Below are positions 15,701-24,539 of a DNA stretch of 64,000 nt, one piece after another. The notes beneath the pieces are model-generated. The model was not told where the DNA came from, did not search any database, and was given only the letters and a program-made list of their open reading frames with translations. Both the position numbers and the translations under genes were made by a program. Source of the DNA: Pseudolysinimonas_A sp039912695 (GTDB taxonomy: Bacteria; Actinomycetota; Actinomycetes; Actinomycetales; Microbacteriaceae); contig NZ_JBDSPJ010000014.1 in the NCBI RefSeq assembly GCF_039912695.1, positions 124,001 to 188,000 on the forward strand, read 5' to 3'. Positions within the stretch are counted from its first letter, which is position 1. Each line of letters begins with the position of its first letter.

Positions 15701-17631
15701 GCTCGCTGACCGAAGCCATCGCGACCGCCGAGGTCGGGGGATCCCGGAGCGTGCGGTTCCCTCTCGTGCGCGACTTCCTGCGCCGTCCGCTCGGCGTCGT
15801 CGCCGGCGCCTTCCTCGTCATCGTCGTCTCGGCGGTTGCCCTGGCCCCCGTCATCTCGCCGTACGACCCGCTCGCCCAGGACCTCGCCCGCTCGCTCGAG
15901 ACCCCGACGGGCGACCACCTGCTTGGCACCGATCGGCTCGGCCGCGACATCCTGAGCCGCTTGCTCTGGGGTGGCCAGATCAGTTTGATCGGGCTCGTCG
16001 AGGCGCTCGCCGTCGCCTTCATCGTCGGCATCGTCCTCGGCCTGCTTGCGGGCTACCTCGGGCGCTTCATCGACCTCGCAGTGTCACGCGTCACCGAGAT
16101 CGTGATGGCGATCCCGGGCGTCGTCGTGCTGCTCATGGTCTATTCGCTCACCGACAACAACGCGCATGCCGGGATGATCACCCTCGGCTTCTTATCGGTG
16201 CCCACGATTCTGCGCGTGACGCGCGCGGCAGCCCGGTCGGTCCGTGGGGAGAACTTCATCGCGGCGTCGCGGGTGTCGGGGATGGCAGGGTTCCGCATCA
16301 TGGTGCGGCATGTGTTGCCCAACATCTGGGGCCCGATCATTGTCAACACGGCGGTGCTCGCGGCCGTGATCCTCGGCGTGCAGGGCGGCCTCAACTATCT
16401 CAATCTCGGTGTCACCCCGCCCGACCCCAGTTGGGGCGGTATGGTCGCGGACGCGCAGAAGAGCCTCGCGCTGCAGCCCTGGCTGATCATCCCGAGCGGC
16501 CTGCTCATCACGCTCACGATCATGTCGCTCGCGCTCGTCGCCGACGCCGTGCGCGACACCCTCTCGGCGAAGCGCTCGCGGTCGGGGCGTCGCCTGCTTG
16601 TCGCCCCGACCGTCGTCGCGGCGGAGCCGACCCTCCCCGTCGACACCGAGGCGGTTTTATCGGTGCGCTCGCTGTCGATCGCGTTCTCCGGGGTCGAGGT
16701 TGTGCGCAACGTCGACTTCGACGTCGCAGCCGGATCGACCCTCGGGATCGTGGGGGAGTCGGGGTGCGGCAAGACCGTCACCGCGTCCGCCGTGCTCGGC
16801 GCCCTCGGCCCGACCGCGACGGTGACCGGCCAGGTCGTGTTCGAGGGCCTCGATCTGAACGCCGCGACACGGCGCCAGCGCGCCGCCGTCCGCGGTACCG
16901 GGATCTCCTACATCTCGCAAGATCCGATGGTGGCTCTCGACCCGAGCTTCACCGTCGCGAACCAGCTGGGTGAGCTCATCGGACGGCACGATGGCACTCG
17001 TGGCCGAAACCGTCGGGCCCGACTGATCGAGCTGCTCACGCTCGTCGGACTGCCGAACCCCGAGGATGTCGCGAAGCGGTTCCCGCACCAGCTCTCGGGC
17101 GGGATGGCGCAGCGCGTTGCGATCGCCTGCGCCCTTGCGGGCCGACCCCGCATCCTGGTCGCGGACGAGCCAACGACCGCGCTCGACGTCACCATTCAGG
17201 GCGACATCCTCGGCCTTCTGCGACGACTGCAGGAGGAGACCGGGATGGCAATCATCCTGATCACCCACGACCTGGGCGTCGTCGCCGACCTGTGCACTTC
17301 GGTGGCGGTCATGTACGCGGGCGAGGTCGTCGAGAGCGCGGATGTCGCGACTCTGTTCGCCGAGCCCGCACACCCGTACACGCGGGCGCTCCTCGCGTCG
17401 AATCCGATCGTGGCGGAGCCGGGCACGGTGCTGCGATCGATCCCCGGCACTGTCCCGAGCCCGGCGGACTGGCCGGTCGGCTGCCACTTCTTCGACCGCT
17501 GCCCGGTGCGGGTCGACGGCTGCGCGGCAGGTCCCATCCCGCTCGTCGCCGTGCTGAACCGCGAAGAGCACGAAGCCCGCTGCATCCGCGCGGATGAAAT
17601 CGTCGTCGCGGCCGAGAGGAAGTCAGCATGA
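15697..17631 (+). CDS. ABC transporter permease (DppC type) fused to ATPase (DppD type)
   Basis: 644 residues from the ATG overlapping the previous stop. Residues about 20-300 are a DppC/OppC-like permease: LLGTDRLGRDILSRLLWGG, the EAA loop SRVSGMAGFRIMVRHVLPN, and a C-terminal helix at LVADAVRD. After a ~35-residue linker comes a full ABC ATPase: Walker A GESGCGKT, signature LSGGMAQR, Walker B ILVADEPTTALD and the H-loop ITHDLG. The C-terminal oligopeptide-transporter extension has the CHFFDRCPVR cysteine motif. No stop or frameshift separates the halves, so it is a natural fusion. It pairs with the separate ATPase that follows (ATGA overlap). Confidence 0.95.
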   Translation: MSSLTEAIATAEVGGSRSVRFPLVRDFLRRPLGVVAGAFLVIVVSAVALAPVISPYDPLAQDLARSLETPTGDHLLGTDRLGRDILSRLLWGGQISLIGLVEALAVAFIVGIVLGLLAGYLGRFIDLAVSRVTEIVMAIPGVVVLLMVYSLTDNNAHAGMITLGFLSVPTILRVTRAAARSVRGENFIAASRVSGMAGFRIMVRHVLPNIWGPIIVNTAVLAAVILGVQGGLNYLNLGVTPPDPSWGGMVADAQKSLALQPWLIIPSGLLITLTIMSLALVADAVRDTLSAKRSRSGRRLLVAPTVVAAEPTLPVDTEAVLSVRSLSIAFSGVEVVRNVDFDVAAGSTLGIVGESGCGKTVTASAVLGALGPTATVTGQVVFEGLDLNAATRRQRAAVRGTGISYISQDPMVALDPSFTVANQLGELIGRHDGTRGRNRRARLIELLTLVGLPNPEDVAKRFPHQLSGGMAQRVAIACALAGRPRILVADEPTTALDVTIQGDILGLLRRLQEETGMAIILITHDLGVVADLCTSVAVMYAGEVVESADVATLFAEPAHPYTRALLASNPIVAEPGTVLRSIPGTVPSPADWPVGCHFFDRCPVRVDGCAAGPIPLVAVLNREEHEARCIRADEIVVAAERKSA

Positions 17632-18677
17632 GTCCCGAGGCACTGCTCGAGATCAAGGATCTCGCGGTCACCTACTCCCGCGGCCTCGGACGGGCGCCGT
17701 TCGTCGCCGTTCACGACCTGTCGCTCACCCTCGGTCGTGGCGAGACCGTTTCGATCGTGGGGGAGTCGGGATCGGGTAAGTCGACGATCGGATCGGCCGT
17801 CCTCGGGCTGCAGCCAGCCGCCGCGGGGCGCATCGTGCTCGAGGGCTCGGACATCACGCGACTCAGCCCTCGCCGTCGACGAGAGCTGCGCTCGACGCTG
17901 CAGGCCGTGTTCCAGGATCCGTTCTCCTCCCTCGACCCGTCGCAGACGATCGGGGAGGCGGTGGCCGAACCACTCAAGGTTGCCGAGCTCGGCCTCACTT
18001 CTGCCGAGCGCACCGACCGCGTCGTCGCGATGCTCGAGAAGGTCGGGATCGGCCGCGAGGCGATGTCGAAGTTCCCTGCCGAGTTTTCGGGCGGTCAGCG
18101 TCAGCGCATCGCGATCGCGCGGGCCCTCGTGCTCGAACCGAAGATCGTCGTGTGCGACGAGGCGGTCAGCGCCCTCGACGTCTCTGTGCAGGCGCAGGTG
18201 CTCAACCTGCTCGAGCAGATCCAGCGTGAGGCGGGCACCAGCTACATCTTCATCTCGCACAACATGGCGGTCGTGCGGCACATCTCCGATCGCGTCGTCG
18301 TGCTCTACCGCGGGCGGGTGATGGAGGAGGGGGCGGCGTCAGACGTCTGCGATCGGCCGGCGCATCCCTATACGCGGTCGCTGCTCGCCTCCGTACCGGT
18401 ACCCGACGTCGTGGCTCAGAAGCTCCGCCGGGAAGCGCGCGCCTTGGCGAACGCCTCGACCGGTCTCGCGCCTCAGGATGGGGTGGGCTGCCCGTTCGCT
18501 CCTCGCTGCCCGTACGCCCAGCAGAAGTGCGTCGAGACGACCCCGCCGCTCGTCGAGACCGGGGACGGCCGCAAAGCCGCGTGCCTCAGACTCGATGAGA
18601 TTCCTGCCCCCGATGACGTGCCCGCGCTGCGGGTCGTCGCAGTGTCTGCTGTGCCAGTTCTCGGGGAGGACTCGTGA
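17628..18677 (+). CDS. ABC transporter ATP-binding protein, DppF/OppF type
   Basis: 349 residues. Walker A GESGSGKST, the Q-loop FQDPFSSLDPSQTIGE, signature FSGGQRQRIAIARAL, Walker B IVVCDEAVSALD and H-loop ISHNMAVV are all intact. The C-terminal oligopeptide-type extension contains GCPFAPRCPYAQQKC, a cysteine motif seen in OppF/DppF proteins. It forms the ATPase heterodimer with the ATPase half of the fused protein. It is coupled on both sides: ATGA overlap with the fusion gene and GTGA overlap with the second esterase gene. Confidence 0.95.
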   Translation: MSPEALLEIKDLAVTYSRGLGRAPFVAVHDLSLTLGRGETVSIVGESGSGKSTIGSAVLGLQPAAAGRIVLEGSDITRLSPRRRRELRSTLQAVFQDPFSSLDPSQTIGEAVAEPLKVAELGLTSAERTDRVVAMLEKVGIGREAMSKFPAEFSGGQRQRIAIARALVLEPKIVVCDEAVSALDVSVQAQVLNLLEQIQREAGTSYIFISHNMAVVRHISDRVVVLYRGRVMEEGAASDVCDRPAHPYTRSLLASVPVPDVVAQKLRREARALANASTGLAPQDGVGCPFAPRCPYAQQKCVETTPPLVETGDGRKAACLRLDEIPAPDDVPALRVVAVSAVPVLGEDS

Positions 18678-20023
18678 ACCCGATCATCACCACTTCGAAG
18701 GGTGCCGTCGAGGGTCGCAACGTCGACGGGATCGATCGATTCCTCGGCATCCCCTATGCGGCCCCTCCGTTCGGCGCGCACCGCTTCCTCGCCCCCGCCC
18801 CGGTCGCTCCGTGGGAGGGCGTTCGCCAGGGCGACGCGTTCGGACCTACCGCCCCACAGCGGGTCGGAGTCGCTTCGGGCGGTCTGCCGACCGTGATCGA
18901 ACCGACCGTCGCGGGGGATGACATCCTCAATCTCAACGTCTGGACGCCGGCTGGTCGCGAGGTGCCGTTGCCCGTGCTCGTGTGGATACACGGCGGAGGG
19001 TTCTTCGAGGGCTCGAGCGCGAATCCCTGGTACGACGGGGCCGCGTTCGCACGTCAGGGGCTCGTGGTCGTGAGCATCAACTACCGCTTCGGCGCGGAAG
19101 GGTTCCTCGAGCTCGAGGGCGCCCCGTCGAACCGCGGATTGCTCGACTGGGTCGCGGCCCTGACCTGGGTGCATGACGAGATCGCGGCGTTTGGTGGCGA
19201 CCCGTCGCGGGTGACCGTGATGGGACAGTCGGCGGGCGGGATGGCGGTATCGGCGCTGCTGGCTGCCCCGGCGGCGCGCGGGCTGTTCCTCCGGGCGATT
19301 CTCGCGAGTGCGGTGAGCGATGTGAGTATCTGGTCGACAGTGGCGGCTCGCAAGGTCGCGGACGCCGTAGTCGCCGAGCTGGGCATCCCGCGCACTCGCG
19401 ACGCTGCTGCCGCGATCGATCCCGCCGCGTTCCTCGAGGCGCACGCCGTCGTGCTTGCCGCGGCGCAGGCCCAGGGCGAGCCGATCATGCCGCCGTGGGC
19501 ACCCGTCGTCGACGGCGAGAACTTGCCGGGGTCGGTGTTCGACACGATCGAGGCAGGAGCCGACATCCCGGTGCTGGTCGGATCGACGTCGAACGAGTTC
19601 GCGTGGATGGCGTATCGCGACAACCCCGACGACACAGCGAAGCGCGACGAGGGGCAGCGGCTCTTCGCCGACGGGTTCTTCCGCGTTCCGATCCAGAGAT
19701 TCGCCGAGGCGCGGGTCGCGGTCGGTGCGGCACCCACCTTCCGCTATGAGTTCGCGTGGCAGTCACAGGCGGCGCCGTACATCCGCGCCGGACATTCGCT
19801 CGACATCCCGTTCTTCTTTCACAACCTGGACGCACCGTACTTCGCCGACTACGCGGGGCCGAACCCGCCGGTGGCGCTGGCCGACGAGATGCAGGGCGCC
19901 TTCGCGGCATTCGTGCGCGACGGCGACCCTGGTTGGGCTCCCTACGGCGAGGGTCGCGCGGTGCGGCTGTTTGACGACCCATCGTGGGTCGGGACGGATG
20001 CCGACCTGGGTTTGCCGGCCTGA
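18674..20023 (+). CDS. Type-B carboxylesterase (second of the locus)
   Basis: 449 residues, GTG start overlapping the ATPase stop. Seen: FLGIPYAAPPFGAHRF, ILNLNVWTP, the oxyanion HGGGFFEGSS (106-115), the nucleophile GQSAGG with S186, and the C-terminal histidine region AGHSLDIPFFFHNLD. It is ~80 residues shorter than the first esterase, and the two share the family fold but are clearly diverged. No signal peptide, so it is cytoplasmic. Being fused by overlaps to the transporter operon, it most likely deacylates the transported compound. Confidence 0.9.
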   Translation: MNPIITTSKGAVEGRNVDGIDRFLGIPYAAPPFGAHRFLAPAPVAPWEGVRQGDAFGPTAPQRVGVASGGLPTVIEPTVAGDDILNLNVWTPAGREVPLPVLVWIHGGGFFEGSSANPWYDGAAFARQGLVVVSINYRFGAEGFLELEGAPSNRGLLDWVAALTWVHDEIAAFGGDPSRVTVMGQSAGGMAVSALLAAPAARGLFLRAILASAVSDVSIWSTVAARKVADAVVAELGIPRTRDAAAAIDPAAFLEAHAVVLAAAQAQGEPIMPPWAPVVDGENLPGSVFDTIEAGADIPVLVGSTSNEFAWMAYRDNPDDTAKRDEGQRLFADGFFRVPIQRFAEARVAVGAAPTFRYEFAWQSQAAPYIRAGHSLDIPFFFHNLDAPYFADYAGPNPPVALADEMQGAFAAFVRDGDPGWAPYGEGRAVRLFDDPSWVGTDADLGLPA

Positions 20024-20033
20024 TCGGCGTCGC

Positions 20034-20056
20034 GGGTCTCTCGATCGCCGAGACCC
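20034..20056 (+). terminator. Possible terminator after the esterase/transporter operon
   Basis: GGGTCTC and GAGACCC form a 7-bp stem with a 9-base loop, 10 bp after the esterase stop. There is no T-run, so this is only a weak candidate. Confidence 0.35.
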
Positions 20057-20130
20057 TCGTGCGGGAAACCGCTCGTGTTCTCGCTGACTGAGAGCTAGCC
20101 CGACGGCGACGAGACCGGGATGATGAGCGG

Positions 20131-21798
20131 ATGACGCTGCTCGATCGCATCCGGGAGTCGGTGATCGGCGACGACCAGGTCATGCCGGGGCCGTTCGGTC
20201 CGCGTCGCGTCACCTACGCCGACTACACCGCGAGCGGCCGGTCGCTGGGGTTCATCGAAGACTTCATCCGCGAGGAAGTGCTGCCGAGGTACGCGAACAC
20301 TCACACCGAGTCGTCGGGAACCGGGCTGCAGACCACGCGACTGCGTGAGGATGCCCGCGCCGCGATCCATAGATCCGTGCACGGCACCGACGACACCGTC
20401 GTGATCTTCGCCGGGAGCGGGTCGACGGCTGCGATCGACAAACTGGTCGGCATCCTGGGTCTGCGGATTCCGGCCGACCTCGACCGCCGGTACGGGCTCT
20501 CCGCGACGATCCCGGCGGATGAGCGCCCCGTCGTGTTCATCGGACCGTTCGAGCACCACAGCAACGAGTTGCCCTGGCGGGAGTCGATCGCCGATGTCGT
20601 GACCATTCCCGAGGATGCCAACGGGCACGTCGACATCGACGCCCTCCGCGCCGCTCTCGTCGCGCACGCTGAACGGCCCCTGAAGATCGGCTCGTTCAGC
20701 GCCGCGAGCAACGTGACCGGCATCATGACCGACACCACGCTGGTCACCGAGTTGTTGCACGAGTACGGCGCCCTGGCCTGCTGGGATTTCGCCGCCGCCG
20801 CTCCCTACGTCGACATCGACGTCGCCGCGGGCGGATTCGATGCCGTGTTCCTGTCGCCGCACAAGTTCATCGGCGGACCGGGGACTCCCGGCATCCTCAT
20901 CGCCGACAAGCGCATTCTGACCAATTCGGTGCCCGACATGGTCGGCGGTGGCACGGTTGCCTACGTCAATCCGCTTGAGCACCGGTACCTCACCGATCAC
21001 GCGCATCGGGAGGAGGCCGGCACTCCGGCGATCATCGAGTCGATCCGCGCCGGGTTGGTGTTCGGGCTCAAAGATGCCGTGGGCGTCGAGACGATCCGGG
21101 CGGTTGAGGATGACTTCTTAGCGCGCGCGATGCACTCCTGGCTGCGGCATCCCAACATCCAGGTGCTGGGCAACCCGGATGCCGAGCGGTTGTCGATCAT
21201 CTCGTTCGTCGTGAAACGTCCCGGCGGACGCTACCTGCACCACAACGCTGTCGTCGCGATTCTGAACGACCTGTTCGGCATCCAATCGAGGGGTGGATGC
21301 TCGTGCGCGGGCCCGTACGGACATCGCCTGCTCGGCATCGACATCGAGCGATCGCAGGAGTTCGAGCGCGAAATCGCGCGCGGCTGCGAGGGCATCAAGC
21401 CGGGCTGGGTGCGGGTCAACTTCAACTACTTCATTAGCGAGACGGTGTTCCAGTACATCGTGCAGGCCGTCGAGTTGGTCGCCGAACACGGTTGGAAGCT
21501 CGTGCCGCACTACCGCTTCACGCTCGACTCCGGGCTGTGGCATCACGAGGACGGCGCCGTCGAGCCGCCGCTGCGGCTGACCGACGTGCACTACGACGCC
21601 GACGGCCGGATGACGTACCCGCACCACGAGGATCGGGCGCCCGAAGAGGTTCTCGCGGGCTACCTCGAGGAGGCCGTTGCGTTGTTCGCGTCGCTGCCGG
21701 ATGCCGAGACAATTGAGCAGGCGACCGACGAGATGCTGGGCGAAGATCTCGAGCGACTGCGCTGGTTCGACCTCCCCGCCGTCTCGCTGCGCCCATAA
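20131..21798 (+). CDS. Class V aminotransferase-fold PLP enzyme, cysteine-desulfurase-like
   Basis: 555 residues. The fold type I core has the N-terminal YADYTASGRSLGFIED and NTHTESSGTG, the PLP aspartate in CWDFAAAAPYVDID, and the Schiff-base lysine K245 in LSPHKFIGGPGTPG. Around C390/C392 is SRGGCSCAGPYGHRLLG, at the position of the catalytic cysteine loop of SufS-type desulfurases. The protein is ~130 residues longer than SufS at the C terminus (GLWHHEDGAVEPPLR onwards), a region I cannot assign. It stands alone, without sufBCD/iscU partners, so dedicated Fe-S assembly is unlikely. Substrate unknown. Confidence 0.82.
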   Translation: MTLLDRIRESVIGDDQVMPGPFGPRRVTYADYTASGRSLGFIEDFIREEVLPRYANTHTESSGTGLQTTRLREDARAAIHRSVHGTDDTVVIFAGSGSTAAIDKLVGILGLRIPADLDRRYGLSATIPADERPVVFIGPFEHHSNELPWRESIADVVTIPEDANGHVDIDALRAALVAHAERPLKIGSFSAASNVTGIMTDTTLVTELLHEYGALACWDFAAAAPYVDIDVAAGGFDAVFLSPHKFIGGPGTPGILIADKRILTNSVPDMVGGGTVAYVNPLEHRYLTDHAHREEAGTPAIIESIRAGLVFGLKDAVGVETIRAVEDDFLARAMHSWLRHPNIQVLGNPDAERLSIISFVVKRPGGRYLHHNAVVAILNDLFGIQSRGGCSCAGPYGHRLLGIDIERSQEFEREIARGCEGIKPGWVRVNFNYFISETVFQYIVQAVELVAEHGWKLVPHYRFTLDSGLWHHEDGAVEPPLRLTDVHYDADGRMTYPHHEDRAPEEVLAGYLEEAVALFASLPDAETIEQATDEMLGEDLERLRWFDLPAVSLRP

Positions 21799-21849
21799 GA
21801 TGCACCCAACCTTCTCTCCGCGTTGCCAATCGGTCGTCTGAGGACATCC

Positions 21850-23766
21850 ATGCCTGTTCGACCGTTGATGCGCAGCGTCTCGATCGCCGCCACGGCCCTG
21901 CTCGTCGGCGTCGGCCTCGCCGTCGTTACCGCCGCACCGGCCAATGCGGCGACGGTGAGCGACACCGCAACGCTCAATGCCGCGATCCTCGCCAACGACC
22001 CTGTTCTCGAGATCACCTCGGACTTCACGCTCACCGCGAACATCGCACCCATCAGCTACGCCGTGCAGATCATCGGCAACGGCCACACGATCGATGCCGC
22101 CACCTTCGACGCCTTCCGGCTCGACGCCTCGGCGACCGTCGACTCACTCGCGATCGACAACGCGCTGCATGATGCGTTGGCCATCTACCTCGTCAGCGGT
22201 GAGACGGCAGTGATCACAGATTTCTCCTCGCACGGCGCGAGCAATGACGGAATCGATGCGACAGTCCTCGACGACGCCGTCCTTCAGGTGACGGGGGGCG
22301 AGCACGTCGATGCCTCCTACGGGATCTACCTCCGTGCCGGCGATAGCTCGTCGGTGACGATCGCTGATGTCTCGGTCACCGACGTCAGCTACCCGATCTT
22401 CGCCGAGGCTCACGAGGATGGGTCGGTCGTCATAACCGGCGTCCGCGTCACGGCGGGACCGCTCCACAACGGCGGCGGCAACGGGTACGGCGTAGCTCTG
22501 TGGGCGACCGAAACGTCGTCGGTGACGCTGGACGATCTCACGGTCACGAGCGCCGCGGATGTTGCAGACGGAGCTTTCTCGACCGGCATCAACGATTACC
22601 AGACCGACACCTCGCAGGTCCGGCTCTCGAATGCGACCCTCACGCGGAGCAGCTTCGGCATCCAGAGCTACCTCTTCGACGCCTCCAGCGCTGAGATCTC
22701 GAACATCAGGGTGGCCGACAACGGCGCGGGAATCCTCGCGGGTGTCAACGGCGCGCAGGCGTCATTCACGATCCGCGACAGTTCGGTGACCGACTCGGCC
22801 GACTACGGCATCGATCTCGAACTCGAGGGGACGGGACTGGTCGACTCCACGACGGTCAGCGGAAGCGGCGGGACAGGGATCTCGATCCTCAAATCCGGGG
22901 GAACCCCGCTGTCCATCGTGAATTCGACGATCTCGGGGAACGTCAACGGGGGGATCGCGGGGTCGCTGAACGATAACGGAACGACCCTCGCGATCGCGGG
23001 GACGACCGTCGTTGACAACGAGAACGTCGGAATCTCGCTCACCTCCTTCTCCGCCTCCGCGGTCACCGTCGACAACTCCACGATCTCCGGCAACTCCGCA
23101 GGCGGCCTGTGGAACGACTTGCGCGACACCAGTTCGGCGATCGTCACCAACTCGACGGTGTCGGGCAACTTTGCCGGCGCCGAAGGCTGGGGTCTGTGGG
23201 CCGGCGGCGAGCCGACAGCGTCGTACGAACTGCGCAACTCGACGATCACCGGAAACCAGGGCGTCGTGGGTGCCGGATTCGAGGACGTGAGCGCCTTCAT
23301 CACTCATTCGATCATCGCCGGCAACGACATCGCCGGGAGTTACGGCGAGTTCTGGGTGAGCCCCGGAACGACCGACAGCTCGGTGGAATGGAGTCTGATC
23401 GGCGAGCTCGTCGATGACACCGCGGGCGCGGGATTCACCCAGGGCCCCGGAGTGACGAGCGGGGTTACCGACCCGGGACTTGAACCTCTCGGCGACAATG
23501 GCGGACCCACGCTCACCCACCTGCTCTCCGCCTCCAGCCTTGCCCGCGACTCCGGCAACCCGGCGATCACGGATGCTCCCGCTCTCGACCAACGCGGTGA
23601 GGCTCGCATCGTCGGCTCAGCGATCGATATCGGAGCCGTCGAGATGGCAGCGACCCTGGCTCCGACGGGCTTCAGCCCGGGACCGGCGGCGGTGCTCGCC
23701 GCCCTGCTGCTGCTGGCGGGGTCGCTCCTCGTGGCTGCGCGCGCTCTGCGCCGTCGGCTCGTCTGA
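21850..23766 (+). CDS. Sortase-anchored beta-helix surface protein (LAPTG)
   Basis: 638 residues from the ATG at 21850, preceded by GAGGA; an in-frame TTG at 21823 is less likely. A signal peptide ends near APANAA (about residue 33). The body is a right-handed parallel beta-helix: many short repeats of the type NSTISGNVNGG, DNSTISGNSAGG, TNSTVSGNFAG. Near the C terminus LAPTG (603-607) is followed by a ~20-residue hydrophobic segment and RRRLV, which is a complete cell-wall sorting signal. LAxTG is the motif of class E sortases of high-GC Gram-positives. It is probably an adhesin or a polysaccharide-binding or cleaving surface protein; no catalytic residues were identified. No sortase gene is in the window. 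Confidence 0.85.
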   Translation: MPVRPLMRSVSIAATALLVGVGLAVVTAAPANAATVSDTATLNAAILANDPVLEITSDFTLTANIAPISYAVQIIGNGHTIDAATFDAFRLDASATVDSLAIDNALHDALAIYLVSGETAVITDFSSHGASNDGIDATVLDDAVLQVTGGEHVDASYGIYLRAGDSSSVTIADVSVTDVSYPIFAEAHEDGSVVITGVRVTAGPLHNGGGNGYGVALWATETSSVTLDDLTVTSAADVADGAFSTGINDYQTDTSQVRLSNATLTRSSFGIQSYLFDASSAEISNIRVADNGAGILAGVNGAQASFTIRDSSVTDSADYGIDLELEGTGLVDSTTVSGSGGTGISILKSGGTPLSIVNSTISGNVNGGIAGSLNDNGTTLAIAGTTVVDNENVGISLTSFSASAVTVDNSTISGNSAGGLWNDLRDTSSAIVTNSTVSGNFAGAEGWGLWAGGEPTASYELRNSTITGNQGVVGAGFEDVSAFITHSIIAGNDIAGSYGEFWVSPGTTDSSVEWSLIGELVDDTAGAGFTQGPGVTSGVTDPGLEPLGDNGGPTLTHLLSASSLARDSGNPAITDAPALDQRGEARIVGSAIDIGAVEMAATLAPTGFSPGPAAVLAALLLLAGSLLVAARALRRRLV

Positions 23767-23774
23767 GCGGTTCG

Positions 23775-24539
23775 TTAGAGTTCCTGCCGGCGGAAGATCA
23801 TCGCGGCCAGCCCCACAACGGCGGCGCAGGCCAGGAGCGAGATCACCATCGGCCAGGTCAGCGGTTCGGTGGCAACGCCCGCCGCGAGGGTGGCCGCGCG
23901 GCTAGGGAGTCCGGCCGGCGAGTAGTCGGCGGCCGGCATCCATAGTCCTGCGACCGACAACACCAGGAACGCTCCCAGCCCCGCACCCGAGGCTCCCGCC
24001 GATGACCGGATCAGCACCGAGAACAGTGTCATCAGCGACAGGTAGACCAGCGCCAGCACGAGCCAGACTGCGGCGGACGACCAGAGCGCGGCACCGGGTG
24101 CTTCACCGAACATCAGCGCCGAGACTCCCCAGGTGATCAGGGTGCCGATCGCCACGAGCGCCGTGAGGTAGAAGGCATTGACGACAGCCTTGACGATCAC
24201 GAAGGTCGCCCTCGACAGCGGCTTGGTGAGCACCAGGATGGCCGTGCCACTGCGTCGCTCCGATGAGACGAGACCCGCGTAGATGATGATGATCGCGAAA
24301 ATACCGATCTGCGAAAGGTTCTTGATCCACTGTCCGTAGGCGTCGAAGACCGTTGGCGTCGGCAGCTCGAGCCCCGAGAGTTGGCTTCCGGCGACGGCGG
24401 TGAGCAGTTCGGGCGTGTACTTCGCGAGCACCGGTCCGGTCAGCGCGAACAGCAGCACGATCGCCGGAAGCACGACGATCCGCCAGGTGCGGAAGATCTC
24501 GAAGAACTCCTTGCGGGCGAAGACGAGCGCGCTGCTCAT
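23775..24539 (-). CDS. ABC-2 type transporter permease
   Basis: 254 residues with about six hydrophobic segments, starting FARKEFFEIFRTWRIVVLPAI, the typical N terminus of ABC-2 permeases of the ABC/NatB type. A ~70-residue extracellular loop follows the first helix, then SSERRSGTAILVLTKPLSR, the conserved cytoplasmic segment of these exporters. Partner of the ATPase gene, which it overlaps by 4 bp (ATGA). Convergent with the LAPTG protein, with 8 bp between stops. Substrate unknown. Confidence 0.88.
   Translation of the reverse strand: MSSALVFARKEFFEIFRTWRIVVLPAIVLLFALTGPVLAKYTPELLTAVAGSQLSGLELPTPTVFDAYGQWIKNLSQIGIFAIIIIYAGLVSSERRSGTAILVLTKPLSRATFVIVKAVVNAFYLTALVAIGTLITWGVSALMFGEAPGAALWSSAAVWLVLALVYLSLMTLFSVLIRSSAGASGAGLGAFLVLSVAGLWMPAADYSPAGLPSRAATLAAGVATEPLTWPMVISLLACAAVVGLAAMIFRRQEL

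Noticed and set aside
21823..21850. CAATCGGTCGT near the LAPTG gene as a fourth DeoR-type operator
   Set aside because: It shares 11 bases with operator copy C but lacks the second and third CGGT units and lies in front of an unrelated surface protein; probably chance.
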